From: UBA1413 sp964461455
Lineage (GTDB): Bacteria; Bacteroidota; Bacteroidia; Bacteroidales; Prolixibacteraceae
Assembly (NCBI GenBank): GCA_964461455.1
Contig: CAYWUJ010000005.1
Span: 32,425 to 96,424 of the forward strand
Length of the DNA stretch: 64,000 nucleotides
Reading direction: 5' to 3'
Part shown: piece after piece, positions 17,103 through 25,979 of the stretch
Layout: each line of letters begins with the position of its first letter
Position numbering within the stretch: position 1 is the stretch's first letter
The notes under the pieces: generated by a model
What the model saw: the letters and a program-made list of their open reading frames with translations, nothing else
Database searches by the model: none
What the model was told of the DNA's origin: nothing
Program-made: the position numbers and the translations under genes

Positions 17103-17942
17103 ATGAAACGTTTTTTTCTGATTCTTTTACTGGCGGCGTCTCCCCTGATGGCTCTCCATGCCCAGGAGACCGGTCGCCCCGGGGAGCAGCCGGCTCCCGA
17201 AACCGGAGAGAAATTCAGGCTGGGAATGGCAGGTTATACCTTCAGGCACTTCGACCTGGACAAGACCCTGGAAGTCATGCAGAAAGCCAACGTCAACCAT
17301 CTCTGCATCAAGGATTTTCACCTTCCCCTGAACAGCACACCCGAGCAGATCGCCGCCTTCCACGCCAAACTCAGGGCCAAAGGGGTGACCGGCTATGCCG
17401 TGGGTCCCATTTATATGAAAACCAGAGAGGAGATCGACAACGCCTTCGAATATGCCCAAAGAGTGGGCGTAAAAATGATCGTGGGGGTCCCGAACTATGA
17501 ACTGCTGCCCTACGTCGACCAGAAAGTGAAGGAATACGGCTTCCATTATGCCATCCACCTCCACGGCCCCGACATGCCGCTCTATCCCGATGCCGACGAT
17601 GTCTGGAACAATGTGAAAGAGCTGGATCCCCGGATCGGCATGTGCCTCGACATCGGCCACGACACCCGCAACGGCAAGGATCCCGTGAAAGATCTCAAAA
17701 AATACCACTCCCGTGTTTTTGACATCCACATCAAGGATGTCACGGGAACGACAAAACAGGGCTACTCGGTGGAGATCGGCCGCGGGGTCATTGATATTCC
17801 GGCATTCGTCAAAATGCTCAGAAAAGTGGGCTATTCAGGAGTATGCAGCCTCGAGCACGAAAAGGAGATGCAGGACCCATTCATGGGCATCGCCGAATCG
17901 ATCGGCTATTTCCGGGGGGTCATCGCCACCACGAAAAAGTAA
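17103..17942 (+). CDS. Secreted sugar phosphate isomerase/epimerase-like TIM barrel
   Basis: A 279-residue AP-endonuclease-2/xylose-isomerase-like TIM barrel. Residues 1-20 form a signal peptide (FFLILLLAASPLMALHAQ), so the protein acts in the periplasm, unlike cytoplasmic sugar phosphate isomerases. Strand-end metal-binding residues are visible: IHLHGPD, MCLDIGHDTRNG, FDIHIKD and CSLEHEKEM (Glu near the C terminus). Exported proteins of this kind are frequent beside Bacteroidetes glycoside hydrolases; the reaction is generally unknown and may be epimerisation or 3-keto-sugar chemistry rather than phosphate-sugar isomerisation. It is first in a three-gene operon with 22 bases to GH127. Confidence 0.88.
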   Translation: MKRFFLILLLAASPLMALHAQETGRPGEQPAPETGEKFRLGMAGYTFRHFDLDKTLEVMQKANVNHLCIKDFHLPLNSTPEQIAAFHAKLRAKGVTGYAVGPIYMKTREEIDNAFEYAQRVGVKMIVGVPNYELLPYVDQKVKEYGFHYAIHLHGPDMPLYPDADDVWNNVKELDPRIGMCLDIGHDTRNGKDPVKDLKKYHSRVFDIHIKDVTGTTKQGYSVEIGRGVIDIPAFVKMLRKVGYSGVCSLEHEKEMQDPFMGIAESIGYFRGVIATTKK

Positions 17943-17964
17943 AAGTCAGCTCACCACATTCGCT

Positions 17965-20325
17965 ATGAAGACTTCTGTAAAACTGGCTCTCACCGGATTA
18001 GTGTTCCTGCTTGCCTTTCCATGCTGCCGGCTGGTTCCGGAGGAAACAACGACTCCCGGGGGCCGGGAGGTAACGCTTTTCAGGGCGGTCAAATTCCCCC
18101 TCACTGACGTCAGATTGCTCGATGGCCCCTTTCTGCAGGCCACCGGACTGAATGTGGTTTCGCTGCTCAACTACGAACCCGACAGGTTATTGGCAAAATT
18201 CAGGAGCGAAGCAGGCCTGAAACCCCGCGCTGACCATTACGGGGGATGGGAGGAAAATACCATTGCCGGCCACAGCCTGGGCCATTACCTGAGTGCCTGC
18301 GCCCTGATGTTCCAGACTACAGGAGACCAGGAATTCCTGAACAGGGTCAATTACATCGTCGAAGAACTGTCCCTGTGCCAGGAAGCCACCGGTAACGGAT
18401 ACCTCGGCGCCTTCCCCGACGGAAAGAGAATTCTGGAAGAGGAAGTGGCCAAAGGGAATATCCGCTCCCAGGGATTTGACCTGAACGGCATTTGGGTGCC
18501 CTTTTACACACAGCATAAGGTCCTCATGGGACTGCTCGACGCCTATTACCGCTGCGAAAATGAAAAATCACTCCAGATAGCCCTCCGTTTCGGGGAGTGG
18601 CTGGAAACGGTGGTCAGGGATCTCACCGATGACCAGATTCAGGAGATGCTCCGTTGTGAACACGGAGGGATCAACGAAGCCCTGGCGGAACTCTATGCCG
18701 CCAGCGGAGAGGAGAGATTCCTCCGCCTCTCGGAGGTCTTTCACCACCGGGCCATCCTCGACTCCCTGGCCAATGGCAAAGATATCCTCCCCGGCAAACA
18801 TGCCAACACCCAAATTCCCAAACTGGTGGGACTGGCGCGTCGTTATGAGCTGACGGGAGATGAAACCGACCGTACGGCGGTGGAATTCTTCTGGGAGAGG
18901 GTGGTCCGTCACCACTCCTATGTGACGGGAGGCCATGGAGACCATGAATACTTCGGGGCTCCCGACACCCTGCGCGACCGTCTGAGCAATGAGACTACAG
19001 AAACCTGCAACGTCTACAACATGCTCAAACTGAGCAGCCATCTCTTCACCTGGGAAGCCTCCTCCGAAGTGGCCGACTTCTACGAAAAGGCCCTCTTCAA
19101 CCATATCCTCGCCTCACAGCACCCCGGCGATGGCAGGGTCGTCTATAACCTCTCCCTCGAAATGGGGGGTTTCAAGGAGTTCCAGGATCCCCTATGGTTC
19201 ACCTGCTGCATAGGAACAGGCATGGAAAACCATTCCAAATACGGGGAAAATATCTATTACCATAACGATGAGGAGCTCTTCGTCGCCCAATACATCGCCT
19301 CGGAACTGAACTGGAGGGAGAGGGAGCTGAAAATCGTCCAGCAAACCCGTTATCCTGAGGAACCCTCGACGTCGCTGCAGTTCGAATGTCCCCGCCCGGT
19401 ACCCCTGACCATGATGATCCGTTTTCCGCGATGGGCAGAAAATGGGATGATGATCAGGGTCAACGGCATGGTTCACCACCACCGGGGAAAACCCGGCAGT
19501 TTCGTGCCAGTGATGAGAAACTGGAAAAACGGGGATGTGTTGACCGTGGAGTTTCCTTTTTCCCTGCGTCTGGAGAGCATGCCCGACGACACCAACCGGG
19601 TGGCCGTGATGTATGGCCCCCTGGTGCTTGCCGGGGAACTGGGAAACATCGACGACACGGCGGCGGTTCACCCCGGATATGTCCCCGTGCTGATGACCAG
19701 CGACCGTCATCCGGCCACCTGGACCGTCGCGGCTGAGGGGATGGCCAACAGTTTCCGGACCGTCAATACCGGAAGGCCCCGGGAACTCCTCCTCAAGCCC
19801 TTGTACAAAGTCAACGACCACCGCTATTCCGTCTATTTTGACCTTTTCACAGAAGAGCAGTGGGAGAAATACCAGTCCGACTACCAGACCCGGGAGGAAG
19901 AGAAAAAACGGCTCGAAAGCCGCACCCTCGACTTTTTCCAGCCCGGAGAGATGCAGCCCGAACGGGATCATCGCTTCGACAGCGATAAAAGCTGGGTGAA
20001 TGAATTCCGGCGAAGAAAATTCAGGGAAGCCGACCGTGGAGGTTGGTTCTCCTTTACGATGGAGGCCCCCCGCCATCACCCCCTGGCCCTGGGCGTCGAA
20101 TACTGGGGCGGATACCAGGGATCCCGCACCTTTGACATCATGGTGAATAACACCGTGATCGCCACTGAAAATATATCCAATATACGCCCCGGTGAGTTTT
20201 TCACCAGGGAATACGACCTTCCTGCCAACCTGCGCATCACGGGTAACACGGTGACGGTGAAGTTCGTCCCCAAAGAGGGACATCGGGCCGGACCGGTATT
20301 CGGAGTGAGGATGCTGAAGAAATGA
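17965..20325 (+). CDS. GH127 beta-L-arabinofuranosidase lipoprotein
   Basis: A 786-residue GH127 (former DUF1680) enzyme that removes beta-L-arabinofuranose residues. The frame is open from 17713, but that would overlap the previous gene; the ATG at 17965 gives a lipoprotein signal ending in LLAFPCC (Cys20/21). The (alpha/alpha)6 barrel follows (WEENTIAGHSLGHYLSA). Expected catalytic and zinc residues are present: E328 in GGHGDHEYFG (acid/base candidate), E346 and C348 in TETCNVYN, and C414-C415 in FTCCIGTG, matching the Glu-Cys-Cys-Cys zinc site with a cysteine nucleophile described for HypBA1. C-terminal beta sandwiches extend to 786. Plant sources of beta-L-Araf include extensin and some pectins. 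The stop overlaps the PorP start (ATGA), so the two are translationally coupled. Confidence 0.93.
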   Translation: MKTSVKLALTGLVFLLAFPCCRLVPEETTTPGGREVTLFRAVKFPLTDVRLLDGPFLQATGLNVVSLLNYEPDRLLAKFRSEAGLKPRADHYGGWEENTIAGHSLGHYLSACALMFQTTGDQEFLNRVNYIVEELSLCQEATGNGYLGAFPDGKRILEEEVAKGNIRSQGFDLNGIWVPFYTQHKVLMGLLDAYYRCENEKSLQIALRFGEWLETVVRDLTDDQIQEMLRCEHGGINEALAELYAASGEERFLRLSEVFHHRAILDSLANGKDILPGKHANTQIPKLVGLARRYELTGDETDRTAVEFFWERVVRHHSYVTGGHGDHEYFGAPDTLRDRLSNETTETCNVYNMLKLSSHLFTWEASSEVADFYEKALFNHILASQHPGDGRVVYNLSLEMGGFKEFQDPLWFTCCIGTGMENHSKYGENIYYHNDEELFVAQYIASELNWRERELKIVQQTRYPEEPSTSLQFECPRPVPLTMMIRFPRWAENGMMIRVNGMVHHHRGKPGSFVPVMRNWKNGDVLTVEFPFSLRLESMPDDTNRVAVMYGPLVLAGELGNIDDTAAVHPGYVPVLMTSDRHPATWTVAAEGMANSFRTVNTGRPRELLLKPLYKVNDHRYSVYFDLFTEEQWEKYQSDYQTREEEKKRLESRTLDFFQPGEMQPERDHRFDSDKSWVNEFRRRKFREADRGGWFSFTMEAPRHHPLALGVEYWGGYQGSRTFDIMVNNTVIATENISNIRPGEFFTREYDLPANLRITGNTVTVKFVPKEGHRAGPVFGVRMLKK

Positions 20326-21326
20326 AACCATCACGGCAATATGGACTGATTTTTCTCCTCATTCTCCTTTCCCGGAGCCTGCCAGCCCAGGATACCGGTT
20401 TTTCACAGTTTTATTCCAATCCGCTTTATCTGAATCCTGCCTTCGCGGGTTCCCTGGGAGTTCCCAGGATTAATATGCATTACCGTGACCAGTGGCATGG
20501 CCTCCCCGATGCTTATGTCACCCAGTCTGTTTCCTTCGATATGCCAGTAGAGAAACTCCATGGCGGAATCGGGATCAACCTGGTCAGGGATGCCCAGGCC
20601 GGCGGACTGCTTAACACCCTGCAGGCCGGCCTCATTTACACCTCGCTCATCCGCCTGTCTGAAAAACTGATGCTTTCAGGGGCCCTGGAAATGGGATATC
20701 ACCGGAATTATATCGATTGGGGGGGATTGGTCTTTGCCGACAACGTGGATCCTTATAACGGGGAATACCGCCCCACGGCAGAGACTCCCCCAGGAGACCC
20801 CACCTTCCATTTCACCGATTTTTCCACCGGGGTCCTGCTCTTCGGAGAACGGATGTTTGCCGGCATGGCCATTCATCACCTCTCCCGGCCGGCACAGTCG
20901 TGGTACCGGAATCCGGAAATGGGGGAGCGGCTCAACCGCAGGTACTCCCTCCATTTTGGCACCCGCATACCGGTACATGGCCATGGCTACTACAGGAAGA
21001 CCTTCGATCTCTCGCCCCAGGTGGTCCTCATGCAGCAGGGCCCTTACAGGCAGTTCAACTACGGCATGCTGGCCAATTACAGGGGATTTACCGGGGGCGC
21101 TTGGTTCCGCCAGGACCAGGCATTCCATTACGACGCCCTGATTTTCCTGGTCGGATTCATGAAAAAACGCTGGCACTTCACCTACAGCTATGACTTTACG
21201 GTATCGGGACTGGGAGCACGGTCAGGAGGCACCAGTGAAATCTCCCTGGCTTTCCTGCTCAAAGAGTTGTCACGGCACACGGCATTCCCCTTCTACCGCC
21301 CTTATCAGGATAACATTGGAGAGTAG
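20322..21326 (+). CDS. PorP/SprF family type IX secretion membrane protein
   Basis: A 334-residue outer-membrane barrel of the PorP/SprF family. The signal peptide (LIFLLILLSRSLPAQ) is followed by the family hallmark QFYSNPLYLNPAFAGS and repeated strands (MHYRDQWHGLPD, GGIGINLVRDAQAGG) and a C-terminal strand EISLAFLL. PorP/SprF proteins are thought to anchor or deliver cargo with type B C-terminal domains through the T9SS; several paralogues occur per genome, each commonly beside its own cargo. Here the convergent gene 116 bases away encodes exactly such a cargo. The start ATG overlaps the GH127 stop by four bases, an unusual operon partner. Confidence 0.93.
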   Translation: MKPSRQYGLIFLLILLSRSLPAQDTGFSQFYSNPLYLNPAFAGSLGVPRINMHYRDQWHGLPDAYVTQSVSFDMPVEKLHGGIGINLVRDAQAGGLLNTLQAGLIYTSLIRLSEKLMLSGALEMGYHRNYIDWGGLVFADNVDPYNGEYRPTAETPPGDPTFHFTDFSTGVLLFGERMFAGMAIHHLSRPAQSWYRNPEMGERLNRRYSLHFGTRIPVHGHGYYRKTFDLSPQVVLMQQGPYRQFNYGMLANYRGFTGGAWFRQDQAFHYDALIFLVGFMKKRWHFTYSYDFTVSGLGARSGGTSEISLAFLLKELSRHTAFPFYRPYQDNIGE

Positions 21327-21441
21327 CCCTCTTTTACTGAAGGCCTGATTATTCCGGAAGCAGATCCCCCACCCGGTATCCCGTTGGAGTGACCTTACGG
21401 CTTTTCTCATCTTGGGGAGGAGGCATCAGGCCTGAAGAATC
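21327..21441. other. Convergent spacer with inverted repeat
   Basis: 115 bases between PorP and the minus-strand adhesin-like gene. AGGCCTGAT (21341-21349) and ATCAGGCCT (21425-21433) are perfect inverted repeats bracketing most of the spacer. No T-rich tail gives a classical terminator, but the long hairpin could end both transcripts. Confidence 0.4.
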
Positions 21442-24400
21442 CTACCTGACCAGGACCACCTGTCCCTTCCGGGAGTGAGAAAATCCCTGAACATCAACAT
21501 AGTCCGCCTTCCAGATGTAATTGCCCATGGGGGCCTCCCGGCCGTTACGGGTTCTTCCGTCCCACGGATGATCAGCGGAGTGTGACTCGAAGATCATCTC
21601 TCCCCAACGGTTAAAGATTTGCATATGGAAGCGGGTGGGATCCACCCCCAGTGTAAAGGGAATGAAAGTCCGGTTCCCGGGAATGTCGCTGTGTGGCCGG
21701 AAAGCATTGGGAGCATGGACATTATAGGGTAAAACATCAACATACAGCGATGCTGTATCCCTGCACCCCATTCCGGAAACAGCTTCCAGAAAAACCTCGT
21801 ATTGTCCGACTTTTTCATAGGTATGGTGAGGGTGCTCCACACTAGAAAAACCGCCATCCCCGAAATTCCAGTGGTACTTCTCTCCTGACTCGGTCAGGTT
21901 GGTGAATGAGAGGTCGGCCTGCTGCAGCAGAGCCACAGGATAATCGACGCTGAACCCGGCCAACGGGGTCCTGTAAATCTTAACCATCTCTTCCATGATG
22001 AACCCGGTTCGGCAACCAGTCACCGGATTGGTAATCAGCAGGCTGACATCATAAAACCCCGGTTGGTTATAGCTATGAACAGGAAATTGATCCTGGCTGG
22101 TGATGCCATCCCCGAAGTCCCATTCAAAAGTGAGGGCATCGTGGACATTCAGCTTCCCTGAAAACCGGATGATATCAGAGTCACAGGCCTGGCTGCGGTC
22201 GGTGGTCATGGTAAAATCAGGCGCGGCACCAAAGGGAAGAATGATAGAATCCCCGGTACAGCCATTCTCACTCACCTGAAGAGAAACATAGGGCTGGCCG
22301 GCACCAAAGGGGGCAAACGACACCCTGGCCCGGTTCCAGTCCGTCAGGTCAAAAGAACAATGGCCAAAATCCCATTCCAGAGTGGCTGCCGGAGATGCGT
22401 TTCCGGTGTATAAAACTTCCCGGCTGTACCCTTTACAGGGATCACCAGGATCATCGACAAAGCGGAATCCCGATGTCGGAATCTGAAAAAGAGCGCTCTT
22501 CAGGGTATCCATGACCACACAATTCTGTGCCGTGGTCAGCGCATACCCGAAAGTGTAGTGGCCCCACCCGGGAACGGTGAATTGTGCAGATCTCTCCTTT
22601 TTTTCCGTGAAGAGAGCCCCTGCCGGAGGTTGGCAACTCCATGAATAGGACTTGATGCTCCAGGCTCCTTCCTCTCCTGTTACCACGGCCTCCAAACTTC
22701 CTGATTTTTCTCCGCATATCAGACGCTCACCATCGATCATCACTTCAGGCACCGGAAAGAAGGAAAGCTGCAGGGAATCTTCTGCCCCGCAGCCAAAACG
22801 GTCAAAAGCGGTCACATGATAATTGCCCGGAGTGGACACGGTAATATCCCGGGAGGTCTCCCCGGTGCTCCACAGGTAGGAGGAGAAAAGGCCTTCCGGG
22901 GAGATTATTTTCTCATGTGGGCATCCCAGTGTATCATTTCCGATGGAGGTAACCGGATTGCTGACATCGACGAAGATGGAGTCCTTCTGCAGACAACCGT
23001 CAATGGTGGAGGCCACCACCCGGTACCACCCTTTCCTGTTGACCGTAATCTCCTGCAGGGTATCCTTACTCCCCGTACTCCACGCATAATCGTCGAAATA
23101 AGGACCGGCATCCAGGACCAGAGGAGACCCTTCACAGATAACGATGGAATCGCCGTTGAAACTCAGGTTGGGCTTGGTCTCCAGGCCATCGCTCAGGTCG
23201 AGGACGAGATTCAGGTTAAAACCCACACCATAGCCGTAAGCTTCATATCCCCCATACCCATAAACATAGGCAATAAACCCGCGGTCCGATCTGATATTCT
23301 GCAAACGGTGGTTTCCCGCAGTTATGGGAATGGCGGCACTGGCGTATTTACCATTGCTGTAGGACCGGAAATACCCGGCTGAAACCGGAGATCCGTCAAG
23401 ATATATATTCCCGGCATCAGCGGCAGGGATTACGATGTTGACAAAATACTCCCTGACTTCTGTCGATTGATAGGCCACGAAGGTGACATCATTCCGTGCC
23501 TGACTCACGGGACTCAGGATCAACATGAAACCATCGGCATTACGCACATTGTCGTTGCTTTTGGACTGGCTGTACTGGGAAACCAGGATGGGTTTGTCAG
23601 AAGTGATCCGTGTCGGGGCATTCAACGTGAATTCATAGAATTCTCCCTTGTTCAAGGTGGACTGGCGAACATTTCCGAGGTAAAATGTGGTGTGGTCGCT
23701 GGCGGCCATCACCCTGAAGAAGTCTCTGCTTCTTCCGTATAAAGGAACGGTGTAGTATTCCCTGCCCCAGGTTTTTACTGGCGGCATCTGTTCATACATG
23801 TGGTCCCACCCCCCCGTGGCCGATAAAGGGATCGTGGTACTGAGAGACCCCGAATAAACGGCGATTGGTTTATCGGCAGAGATGTGACTTCCTGTAAGGT
23901 CTCCGGCCAGCGACTGCACCTGGTAGAGCTCCCCTTTGTTGAGAACTACCGTAAAAGGCTCCCCCATTCTGGCTGCTCCATCGGGTTCCGCCGTAGGCGT
24001 CACTTCCACCTTCGTGGAATCGGCAGAAGCCACTATAACAAATTCGCTGTTTCTTCCGTGATCAGGGTTTTGGTAATCAACGTGGGGCGTATAACACATG
24101 GCATAATGGTCAGTGCCCAATGATCCCAAGGGGTACATGACCGCCACGTCGGAGGAATTCCTGTCACGGTTCAGCAAATAGAGGTTTACGGGCTGGTCGG
24201 AAATCAGGTGCAATCCCAGGGGAAGGATCCTTTCCGATCCTGTGGGTTCCACTTCAGAAAAGGGAATTCTTAACTGCAGGGCACTGTTTGGCAAAACGCT
24301 GTAGGTCTGATTGTTATAGGGGAGAGGGGATTTCCCGATAAATAACTGAAAATTGGCTCCAACCCGCGAGGATACCGTCAGCTCCACATAGTGGTCAATC

Positions 24401-24546
24401 GTATTTCTTCCCTCCATGAAGCCAAACCAAAATTCAGTTCCTTCGGTAGAGCGGTGACAACGGGGATCTGTGCCACTCCCCCGTGAAACCACGGAGATCA
24501 TCAGCAATCCTGCCCACAAGGCAAAAACCCCCCATACTTTACTCAT
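21442..24546 (-). CDS. Surface protein: IgGFc-binding-like and PKD domains, T9SS type B sorting domain
   Basis: A 1034-residue secreted multidomain protein. The signal peptide ends near residue 24. Residues about 35-450 form an IgGFc-binding-like region (TEFWFGFMEG; FVIVASADSTKVEV; GELYQVQS; ADKPIAVYSGS; GFIAYVYGYGGYEAYGYGVG). Two Ig-like segments with YAWSTGS and YLWSTGE motifs, a cysteine-containing middle and two PKD domains (FEWDFGDGITS and YHWNFGDGGFSS, about 800-930) follow. The last ~85 residues (APNAFRPHSDIPGNRTFIP, FNRWGEMIFES, WDGRTRNGREAPMGNYIW) are a CHU_C/gliding-type C-terminal sorting domain, i.e. type B T9SS cargo that stays near the surface. It faces PorP/SprF convergently. 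Adhesion to proteins or glycans is plausible but not shown; the IgGFc name is historical and no antibody binding is implied. Confidence 0.9.
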   Translation of the reverse strand: MSKVWGVFALWAGLLMISVVSRGSGTDPRCHRSTEGTEFWFGFMEGRNTIDHYVELTVSSRVGANFQLFIGKSPLPYNNQTYSVLPNSALQLRIPFSEVEPTGSERILPLGLHLISDQPVNLYLLNRDRNSSDVAVMYPLGSLGTDHYAMCYTPHVDYQNPDHGRNSEFVIVASADSTKVEVTPTAEPDGAARMGEPFTVVLNKGELYQVQSLAGDLTGSHISADKPIAVYSGSLSTTIPLSATGGWDHMYEQMPPVKTWGREYYTVPLYGRSRDFFRVMAASDHTTFYLGNVRQSTLNKGEFYEFTLNAPTRITSDKPILVSQYSQSKSNDNVRNADGFMLILSPVSQARNDVTFVAYQSTEVREYFVNIVIPAADAGNIYLDGSPVSAGYFRSYSNGKYASAAIPITAGNHRLQNIRSDRGFIAYVYGYGGYEAYGYGVGFNLNLVLDLSDGLETKPNLSFNGDSIVICEGSPLVLDAGPYFDDYAWSTGSKDTLQEITVNRKGWYRVVASTIDGCLQKDSIFVDVSNPVTSIGNDTLGCPHEKIISPEGLFSSYLWSTGETSRDITVSTPGNYHVTAFDRFGCGAEDSLQLSFFPVPEVMIDGERLICGEKSGSLEAVVTGEEGAWSIKSYSWSCQPPAGALFTEKKERSAQFTVPGWGHYTFGYALTTAQNCVVMDTLKSALFQIPTSGFRFVDDPGDPCKGYSREVLYTGNASPAATLEWDFGHCSFDLTDWNRARVSFAPFGAGQPYVSLQVSENGCTGDSIILPFGAAPDFTMTTDRSQACDSDIIRFSGKLNVHDALTFEWDFGDGITSQDQFPVHSYNQPGFYDVSLLITNPVTGCRTGFIMEEMVKIYRTPLAGFSVDYPVALLQQADLSFTNLTESGEKYHWNFGDGGFSSVEHPHHTYEKVGQYEVFLEAVSGMGCRDTASLYVDVLPYNVHAPNAFRPHSDIPGNRTFIPFTLGVDPTRFHMQIFNRWGEMIFESHSADHPWDGRTRNGREAPMGNYIWKADYVDVQGFSHSRKGQVVLVR

Positions 24547-24766
24547 ACCCCTAATGAAACCCCTAAAATAGGGGCTTTTTTTCCAACATCAGGAGCATTC
24601 AGGGTAAAAACCTGAAAGTTAATGGCTATTTTTACGCTTCAGCAGAAAAAGGGGGTCCTTCATGATCACCAGGTAATAATGGGCAGAAATTGTGGCTGAA
24701 CAGATTAAACCAGCAAACGAAAGAAATGTCAAAACAGGATAGACCAAACTAAATTGTAACCGAGGT
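24547..24766. other. Divergent promoter region
   Basis: 220 bases between two divergent starts. It holds the CCCCTA/TAGGGG hairpin at 24560-24574 and AT-rich sequence. A one-mismatch TAACTTTC element lies on the minus strand around 24615-24625; no exact TAnnTTTG was found for the esterase gene. Confidence 0.4.
24560..24582 (+). terminator. Short hairpin with T run in the divergent region
   Basis: CCCCTA-AAA-TAGGGG followed by CTTTTTTT on the plus strand. It would end plus-strand transcripts running antisense through the adhesin-like gene before they reach the esterase. On the minus strand it lies in the 5' leader of the adhesin-like gene. Confidence 0.4.
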
Positions 24767-25939
24767 ATGAAAAAGAACATTTTTCCACTGATCATGATTT
24801 TTATTTTTACGGCTTTAACAACCATGGCCCAGCAGGCCTTATGGGGAGGACCGGAAATCGTCTCTCCCGAAATTCATAATGACAACAGCGTCACTTTCAG
24901 GCTGATGGCCCCCGATGCCCGGGAGGTGAAAATTTCAGGGGATTGGATGCCCTCTGAGGGATGGGTTCCCGGGTCGCAGCCCATGACGCGCGATGAAAAG
25001 GGAGTCTGGAGTTTCACCACACAGCCCCTGGGGTCTGACCTTTACAGCTACTGGTTCATTGTCGACGGACTCCGGAGTACCGATCCTGCCAATGTCTACA
25101 TGATCCGCGATGTGGCCTCCGTTTTTAATGTTTTCATTACCGGGAACGGCAAGGGTGACCTCTATAAGGTGGGCGATGTGCCCCATGGGAGTGTGACCCG
25201 CCGCTGGTATAACTCCCCGGGAAACGGCATGATGCGCCGGATGACCATCTACACCCCTCCCGGTTATGAGTCGGGAAAACGGAAATATCCCGTTCTCTAT
25301 CTCCTCCACGGCATGGGAGGCGACGAGGAGGCCTGGATCGCCCTGGGGCGTACCGCCCAGATCCTCGACAACCTGATTGCCCAAAAGAAAGCCACCCCCA
25401 TGATCGTGGTAATGACCAACGGCAACGTCGCCCAGGAAGCCGCCCCCGGAGAATCGGCCCTGGGGTTCACCAAACCCACCATGCAACTCCCCCATACCAT
25501 GGATGGCAAATTCGAGGAGACCTTCCCCGAGGTCATCGCCTTCATCGAAAGTAACTACCGGGTCATCAGAAAAAAAGAGTCACGCGCAATCGCCGGTCTC
25601 TCCATGGGCGGGTACCACTCCCTCCACATTTCACGTTACTACCCCGACACTTTCGGATATGTAGGCCTTTTCTCCGCCGCTATCCTTCCCAATGAGCAGG
25701 CCACCCCAAAAATTTACCAAAACCTTGATGAAACCCTGAAAACACAAATGGAAAAGGGGCTGAACCTTTACTGGATCGGCATCGGAAAAACCGACTTCCT
25801 CTACAAAAACAACGTGGAATTCCGCGAAAAACTCGATGGCATGGGTTTCAAATATGCCTATCTGGAAACCGAAGGGGGCCACACCTGGACCAACTGGAGG
25901 GTTTACCTCAGCGAGTTCTCCAAACTGATTTTTAAATAA
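24767..25939 (+). CDS. CE1-type esterase with N-terminal CBM48-like domain
   Basis: A 390-residue exported esterase, of the feruloyl/acetyl-xylan esterase (Esterase D) type. The signal peptide ends at TTMAQ (about residue 22). Residues 25-130 form a CBM48/E-set-like domain (VTFRLMAPDAREVKISGDW). The alpha/beta hydrolase domain (145-390) contains YLLHGMGGDEEAW (oxyanion region), nucleophile S279 in GLSMGG, D343 in GIGKTDFL and H372 in EGGHTW. The CBM48-CE1 arrangement is common in Bacteroidetes xylan loci. It leads a codirectional series of exported carbohydrate enzymes and would remove ferulate or acetyl decorations so that the GH3 enzymes can act. Exact acyl substrate unknown. Confidence 0.92.
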   Translation: MKKNIFPLIMIFIFTALTTMAQQALWGGPEIVSPEIHNDNSVTFRLMAPDAREVKISGDWMPSEGWVPGSQPMTRDEKGVWSFTTQPLGSDLYSYWFIVDGLRSTDPANVYMIRDVASVFNVFITGNGKGDLYKVGDVPHGSVTRRWYNSPGNGMMRRMTIYTPPGYESGKRKYPVLYLLHGMGGDEEAWIALGRTAQILDNLIAQKKATPMIVVMTNGNVAQEAAPGESALGFTKPTMQLPHTMDGKFEETFPEVIAFIESNYRVIRKKESRAIAGLSMGGYHSLHISRYYPDTFGYVGLFSAAILPNEQATPKIYQNLDETLKTQMEKGLNLYWIGIGKTDFLYKNNVEFREKLDGMGFKYAYLETEGGHTWTNWRVYLSEFSKLIFK

Positions 25940-25979
25940 GTCCGCCAGTATTGGGCAAATCAGCCCCAATTTTAATAAC

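Noticed and set aside
17713..17964. N-terminal extension of the GH127 gene
   Set aside because: It would overlap the isomerase-like gene by 230 bases and place 84 unlikely residues ahead of a clean lipoprotein signal.
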